Translations under genes and position numbers: made by a program
The notes under the pieces: model-generated
Told to the model about the DNA's origin: nothing
The model's database searches: none
Seen by the model: only the letters and a program-made list of their open reading frames with translations
NCBI GenBank assembly: GCA_020632575.1
Contig: JACKFH010000054.1
Span: 1-18,083 of the forward strand
DNA: 18,083 nt
From: Candidatus Omnitrophota bacterium
GTDB lineage: Bacteria > Hinthialibacterota > Hinthialibacteria > OLB16
Direction: 5' to 3'
Shown here: positions 14,738 through 18,083 of the stretch, in pieces
Numbering within the stretch: the stretch's first letter is position 1
Layout of the letters: every line of letters begins with the position of its first letter

Positions 14738-15166
14738 ATGTCCACCGTACCGGTTTCATTCCCTTTAGGGGTCAAGAGCAACGAGCCGAAGGAGATGGAT
14801 TCCGCCGACCTTCACTATCTCAGTCAAAAGGGTGTGACAAAGAAAGATCTGCTTCATCTTGCGAAATTCCTGAATCTCACCCTCAAAGAGATTTCGGAAT
14901 TACTTCCAGTCACCTACCGGACTCTCCAAAGGTATCGACCCGGTCAGAGATTCGGATTAACCCTGTCGGAACACATCCTTGAAATCAGCCAGGTTTGTGC
15001 AAAAGGAATCGATGTTTTCGATGACAAGGAAATGTTTATCGAATGGCTGAATAGTCCTATCCTGGGGCTTGGGAATGTGCCTCCGATTACTTTGCTTTCG
15101 TCCCACTTCGGCTGTGACTTGGTCAAGTGTGAGATGGGGCGGCTGGAGCATGGTGTCTATTCCTAG
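14738..15166 (+). CDS. Xre/MbcA/ParS-type antitoxin
   Basis: A 142-residue antitoxin of the COG5642 group (former DUF2384). The N-terminal part (about 34-66, TKKDLLHLAKFLNLTLKEIS then LLPVTYRTLQRY) is an Xre-like helix-turn-helix for DNA binding. The C-terminal toxin-binding domain (about 78-142) has the family pattern F-x-x-WL-x-x-P with a G-x-PP-x-x-LL loop (EWLNSPILGLGNVPPITLL) and ends RLEHGVYS, the usual I/L-x-x-GVYS tail. AGGAGAG at 14727-14733 lies 4 bp before the ATG. It neutralises the RES toxin encoded 21 bp downstream and probably represses its own promoter through the palindrome at 14691-14709. Confidence 0.9.
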   Translation: MSTVPVSFPLGVKSNEPKEMDSADLHYLSQKGVTKKDLLHLAKFLNLTLKEISELLPVTYRTLQRYRPGQRFGLTLSEHILEISQVCAKGIDVFDDKEMFIEWLNSPILGLGNVPPITLLSSHFGCDLVKCEMGRLEHGVYS

Positions 15167-15187
15167 CAGGGCGGCCATCTTGAATCC

Positions 15188-15661
15188 ATGGAAGTATTCA
15201 GAGTGGCGAGAGAGGCATACAAAACCGACCTATCGGGGACCGGGGCGCGAATCAATGGGGGCCGTTGGAATTCTCCGGGAAAGGCGGTTCTGTATACCTC
15301 GGAAAACCGTTCCCTGGCGATTCTGGAAACCCTAGTCCATATCACCTCGCGCACAGTGACCTCAGACCTGTGGATTGCTACCCTCGACATCCCGGAAAGC
15401 GTCAGGATCGATCATCTCAATGTCGTGAAGCTGCCCTCAAATTGGAATCGCTTTCGAGCGCCCTTGGAGGTGGTCCAAATTGGGAACCGGTGGCTTTCAG
15501 AAGGGAAGACGCTGGGATTGCGAGTTCCCTCGGTTTTGGCGGAGCAAGAGTCGAACATCCTCCTCAACCCCCATCACCCAGAAATGGATCAAGTTGAGAT
15601 TACCGATGTCCGCCGCCTTCGGGTGGATGGGAGATTGCTTCGCCCTTTGAACAGGCTATAA
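15188..15661 (+). CDS. RES-domain toxin (NAD+-degrading)
   Basis: A 157-residue RES toxin. Characterised relatives (MbcT, Res) destroy cellular NAD+ by glycohydrolase or phosphorylase activity. The name-giving residues are visible as Arg26 in GARINGGRWNSPG, Glu47 in LAILETLVH, and Ser115 in RVPSVLAEQESNILLNPHHP. Tyr36 (VLYTS) also matches the conserved NAD site. The length is typical. The ATG at 15188 gives the standard MEVFRVAREAY opening; its Shine-Dalgarno is poor, so expression probably depends on the antitoxin gene just upstream, keeping toxin below antitoxin. Nothing suggests inactivation. No clear terminator follows, but a new promoter begins 32 bp after the stop. Confidence 0.92.
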   Translation: MEVFRVAREAYKTDLSGTGARINGGRWNSPGKAVLYTSENRSLAILETLVHITSRTVTSDLWIATLDIPESVRIDHLNVVKLPSNWNRFRAPLEVVQIGNRWLSEGKTLGLRVPSVLAEQESNILLNPHHPEMDQVEITDVRRLRVDGRLLRPLNRL

Positions 15662-15692
15662 GTGCTCCCCACCAAAATCCAGAAATCCACCA

Positions 15693-15721
15693 TTGACACC
15701 ACCTCTATTCCGGAGTATTAA
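15693..15721 (+). promoter_or_regulatory. sigma70-type promoter for the prepilin gene
   Basis: TTGACA (15693-15698), a perfect -35, is followed after exactly 17 bp by TATTAA (15716-15721), a 4/6 -10 box. The start would fall near 15728, giving a leader of about 35 nt with GAGG at 15751-15754 before the ATG at 15763. This is the best promoter match in the window. Confidence 0.65.
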
Positions 15722-15762
15722 AACGATTAAGCCAATTCATTCTTTCTCTTGAGGCGCGTGTC

Positions 15763-16446
15763 ATGACCCCCGAACGAACTGTCGCCAACAAACTCGGGTT
15801 CACCCTCATCGAACTTCTGATTGTTATCGCCATCATTCTCATCCTGGTCGCTATCGCTCTTCCCAATTTCCTGGAAGCTCAGATTCGGGCCAAGTACACC
15901 AAAGTCCAAGGGGAGATCCGGTCTCTCGGAATCGCCCTGGAATCTTACAGTGTCGACTGGGGACGCTACCCCGGAGACGCCAACGAGGCGGGATACGCCG
16001 ACGAACCCAACAGTCCCTTTTCTCCCTTCGCGAATGGCCGCGATATCAATGGAATCGACTGGTATTCCTTCATGTCCCTGACCACCCCGGTCGCCTACAT
16101 GAAGGAGATCCCTCCCGACCATTTTCAGGAAGGGAACACGATCGAGGCGCCCGATGTTCCTTACCTGACTTACAATTACCACGAGACCGAATCCCTGAAA
16201 TCAAACCACGCGAATGGTGTGGGAGAGAACAACGTCGGGGCCATCATGCAAAGAAATGGCGTCTATTGGGTCGTTTTTGGCATCGGTCCCGATCGCCGTT
16301 GGCAGATGGAAACCGTGCCGAGCAACTTTTTTGTTCTTCAATCCTTGATCGCCTCTAAGAGCGGGGGTTCGACTTTCTCCTACAGTCCCACGAACGGGAC
16401 CAAATCTTGGGGCGATATCATGCGAACCAACGCTTTCCTGAAGTGA
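15763..16446 (+). CDS. type II secretion GspG-like prepilin
   Basis: A 227-residue prepilin-like protein. A short leader MTPERTVANKLG ends at Gly12 and is followed by the type IV prepilin peptidase motif FTLIELLIVIAIILILVAIA, with Glu at +5 (Glu17) and a 20-residue hydrophobic helix. The segment NFLEAQIRAKYTKVQGEIRS, then LGIALESYSVDWGRYP, is the GspG-type continuation of that helix and first turn. The C-terminal globular domain (about 65-227) is longer than in classical GspG (about 145 residues in total) and rich in Asn, Tyr and Pro, as in the multi-copy pseudopilins of PVC-like phyla. It would be processed by PilD and assembled in the inner membrane into a pseudopilus or a pilus-like fibre. 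No secretion apparatus genes lie in view, so its machine is encoded elsewhere. Confidence 0.88.
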   Translation: MTPERTVANKLGFTLIELLIVIAIILILVAIALPNFLEAQIRAKYTKVQGEIRSLGIALESYSVDWGRYPGDANEAGYADEPNSPFSPFANGRDINGIDWYSFMSLTTPVAYMKEIPPDHFQEGNTIEAPDVPYLTYNYHETESLKSNHANGVGENNVGAIMQRNGVYWVVFGIGPDRRWQMETVPSNFFVLQSLIASKSGGSTFSYSPTNGTKSWGDIMRTNAFLK

Positions 16447-16603
16447 AGCCCCTCCCTGCCTTGAATCTCTTTCTGAAGATGCCAACCTAAATCGAGCCGA
16501 CTCAAGCGTTTGGCTGCATTCGCGAGCCTTCAGTTCTCCGGGTGGCAATCCGATAATTCCTTCGTGCGGCAGCGGGACCGATTCCAGAGGCGGGCATTCG
16601 CGG

Positions 16604-16609
16604 TATATT
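16604..16609 (+). promoter_or_regulatory. possible -10 box of a leaderless transcript
   Basis: TATATT ends 7 bp before the ATG at 16616, so transcription from it would start at or next to that codon. No Shine-Dalgarno is present in the 20 bp upstream. The -35 region is weak (nothing better than TTCCAG at 16582-16587). The upstream 157 bp after the previous gene showed no other structure. Confidence 0.3.
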
Positions 16610-16615
16610 CAAAAG

Positions 16616-17083
16616 ATGAAACGGACTGACTCAAAGGGGCTCTCGAATCCCTCCAATCGAGAAAAGGGGTTCACCAATTTTGAAATGCTTTTGGTGTTTC
16701 TCTGCGTGGTCCTCATTGTGGGAACTCTGATCCCGGCATACCTAGCCTCTAACCGTCTGTCCGCCGAACGCGAGGTGGGGATCCGTCTGGCGGTCATCCA
16801 GGAAGCCAAGCGTGACGTAATGAAGGAAATGAACCTCATCCTTCCCCGCGAAAGCCGGATCCGCATCACCGACCCGGTCAATCCGCTTCATGCCGATAAG
16901 GTCACTCGACTCACGCTGGAGAGCCCTTGGAGATTCCAACCTGAAAAGCCGGGCCCATTGGGCGGATCATTCAATATTGGCGAGACATTCCTTGAGCCTC
17001 CCTCCTCTTCCCTCGGAATCCCCATCGCGAACCTCGACGAATTAACCCCCTCCGCGCCGAACCCGGAGGAGCAACCGCAATGA
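16616..17083 (+). CDS. divergent prepilin-like protein
   Basis: A 155-residue protein with a type IV prepilin-like N terminus. The leader of 18 residues ends ...NREKG and is followed by FTNFEMLLVFLCVVLIVGTL, with Glu23 at +5 of the mature form. The hydrophobic helix runs to about residue 42, then an amphipathic helix (LSAEREVGIRLAVIQEAKRD). The FTNFE sequence differs from the usual FTLIE, so it may be a minor pseudopilin. The rest is Pro-rich with a disordered tail (TPSAPNPEEQPQ), and no pilin globular domain is recognised. There is no visible Shine-Dalgarno. Its stop overlaps the start of the following lipoprotein gene by 4 bp, so the two are translated together. Confidence 0.7.
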   Translation: MKRTDSKGLSNPSNREKGFTNFEMLLVFLCVVLIVGTLIPAYLASNRLSAEREVGIRLAVIQEAKRDVMKEMNLILPRESRIRITDPVNPLHADKVTRLTLESPWRFQPEKPGPLGGSFNIGETFLEPPSSSLGIPIANLDELTPSAPNPEEQPQ

Positions 17084-18083
17084 CCCGCTTGACCCGGAAA
17101 TTGGCTCCCTTGGTCCTATTCGCCATGCTGGGTTGCGCCACCCCCGGACTCATGAAGCAATGGGAACGTCAGGAGCAGCGAGCGGTTGAAAGCGAAAACT
17201 TTGTGGTCTATCTGGACGATCAGATCCCGCGTGCTGTTGGTCGAGAGGTCCTGGACTCTCTGGAATTTGCCCGTGAAAAGGTCGGAAAATCGGTTGGATT
17301 TTATTCCGACGAAAAAATCGTCTGCAATCTTTACCAGAATGAAAAGAACCTGCGCAATGTCAGCGTCGGATTGCCTCTGGGCTTTTTCATTCCGCGTCGC
17401 GCCCCGCTCGCTTATGTATTGGGTGGCGAGGTGCATGGCCGGCTTTATTGCACCCCTTGCGGCAACGTCTCGCGGCTTTGGGTCAGCACCTTCCCGCATG
17501 AGTACTGCCACATCATGTTCAAGGAGCTGACCGGTCGTCAGTATTTCCAATACTCCTGGTTGCAGGAGGGACTGGGCGAGTATTTCCGTCGCCTCTACCT
17601 GCAAGAGAAGGTGGAAATCGAGGACCTACGCCCCGATCGCCCGGAAATCCTGACCGCCTCCTACACCGACGTCGAACAACAAGATCCGCTTTACCTTCAC
17701 GATTCCAAGACCGGCGTCTGGTCCTTCACCGATTGGGAGGTTCGCAACGCGGTCCGCTACGACAAACTCGTGCCGCTCGAGAAACTGGCCCCGGCGACAT
17801 TTTTCGGCTACTGGCAAAAATTCAACACCCCCGAGGCCAACCAAATCTACGCCATCTCCTCCTCGGCGGTCGAGTTCCTGGTCACCAAATACGGTTGGAA
17901 CAAGATGCGGGAATTGCTGGATGGAATCCGCGACACCCGAAGCTTGGACAAGAACCTCGAGAATGTTTATGGCTTCGACCAAGAGGGATTGGACTCCCGC
18001 TGGAGGGATTGGTTGGAGGAAAAATGGCCGGAGCCCTGGCAACCCGAAATCGAGATGGTCTATCTGGTGCGCGGCAATTGGGA
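17080..18083 (+). CDS. peptidase MA-like (HExxH) lipoprotein, 3' end cut by window edge
   Basis: At least 334 residues from ATG 17080, with GGAGGA at 17065-17070 nine bases upstream and ATGA overlap with the previous stop. The lipoprotein signal MTRLTRKLAPLVLFAMLGC has Cys19 as the modified residue; the -3 position is Met, slightly off the consensus. The zinc-protease motif HEYCH at 140-144 has metal ligands His140 and His144 and catalytic Glu141. The family's third-ligand region EGLGEY follows, with Glu163 or Glu167. This matches the peptidase MA-like superfamily. A second conserved-looking stretch, AISSSAVEFLVTKYGWNKMRELL, is usual in such proteins. It is probably anchored in the envelope facing the periplasm. 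The substrate is unknown. The coupling to a prepilin-like gene suggests a role with the pseudopilin, such as processing or assembly, but that is speculation. Confidence 0.75.
   Translation, partial: MTRLTRKLAPLVLFAMLGCATPGLMKQWERQEQRAVESENFVVYLDDQIPRAVGREVLDSLEFAREKVGKSVGFYSDEKIVCNLYQNEKNLRNVSVGLPLGFFIPRRAPLAYVLGGEVHGRLYCTPCGNVSRLWVSTFPHEYCHIMFKELTGRQYFQYSWLQEGLGEYFRRLYLQEKVEIEDLRPDRPEILTASYTDVEQQDPLYLHDSKTGVWSFTDWEVRNAVRYDKLVPLEKLAPATFFGYWQKFNTPEANQIYAISSSAVEFLVTKYGWNKMRELLDGIRDTRSLDKNLENVYGFDQEGLDSRWRDWLEEKWPEPWQPEIEMVYLVRGNW

Overview
The window (base composition slightly GC-rich) is bacterial chromosomal DNA that reads like an uncultivated PVC/FCB-type lineage such as Omnitrophota, Hydrogenedentota or Sumerlaeota. 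This placement is an inference, not a proof. It rests on four things: a giant secreted protein with Pro/Thr-rich linkers ending in one dockerin-like calcium loop, GspG-like prepilins of the kind abundant in those phyla, a BatA-type VWA protein beside a DUF58 protein, and several ATG-less (TTG/GTG) starts. No rRNA, tRNA, insertion sequence or CRISPR array was seen.

Left block (1-2997, minus strand): a probable three-gene transcription unit reading radical SAM protein -> NIF3-family protein -> SurE 5'-nucleotidase. SurE runs off the left edge. A 195-bp divergent intergenic region separates it from a 1329-residue exported protein (3193-7182, plus strand). That protein has an astacin-type zinc protease domain, seven tandem chitobiase-C-terminal-like beta domains, an Ig-like domain, a DNRLRE/CBM96-like domain and a terminal half-dockerin. 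A clear intrinsic terminator follows it.

Middle block (7254-12469): a small unrecognised ORF and a dCTP deaminase-like gene (plus strand) converge, with one base between them, on a minus-strand operon. That operon reads DUF58 -> BatA-like VWA membrane protein -> GT4 glycosyltransferase, with a 4-bp overlap and then a 9-bp gap. Upstream of it, in the divergent region shared with an aldo/keto reductase, sit two related 26-bp dyads 32 bp apart. They look like a tandem operator.

Right block (12470-18083, plus strand): the aldo/keto reductase is followed by an accessory toxin-antitoxin islet. The islet holds a PIN-domain toxin overlapped by a downstream putative antitoxin, an orphan Imm32-like protein, and an Xre/MbcA-RES pair with a palindrome upstream. 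After a good sigma70-type promoter come a GspG-like prepilin, a second divergent prepilin-like protein, and an HExxH metallopeptidase-like lipoprotein that overlaps the second prepilin and runs off the right edge.

The least explained parts are the reversed PIN/antitoxin pair, the tandem 26-bp operator, and the prepilin-like/HExxH-lipoprotein couple.
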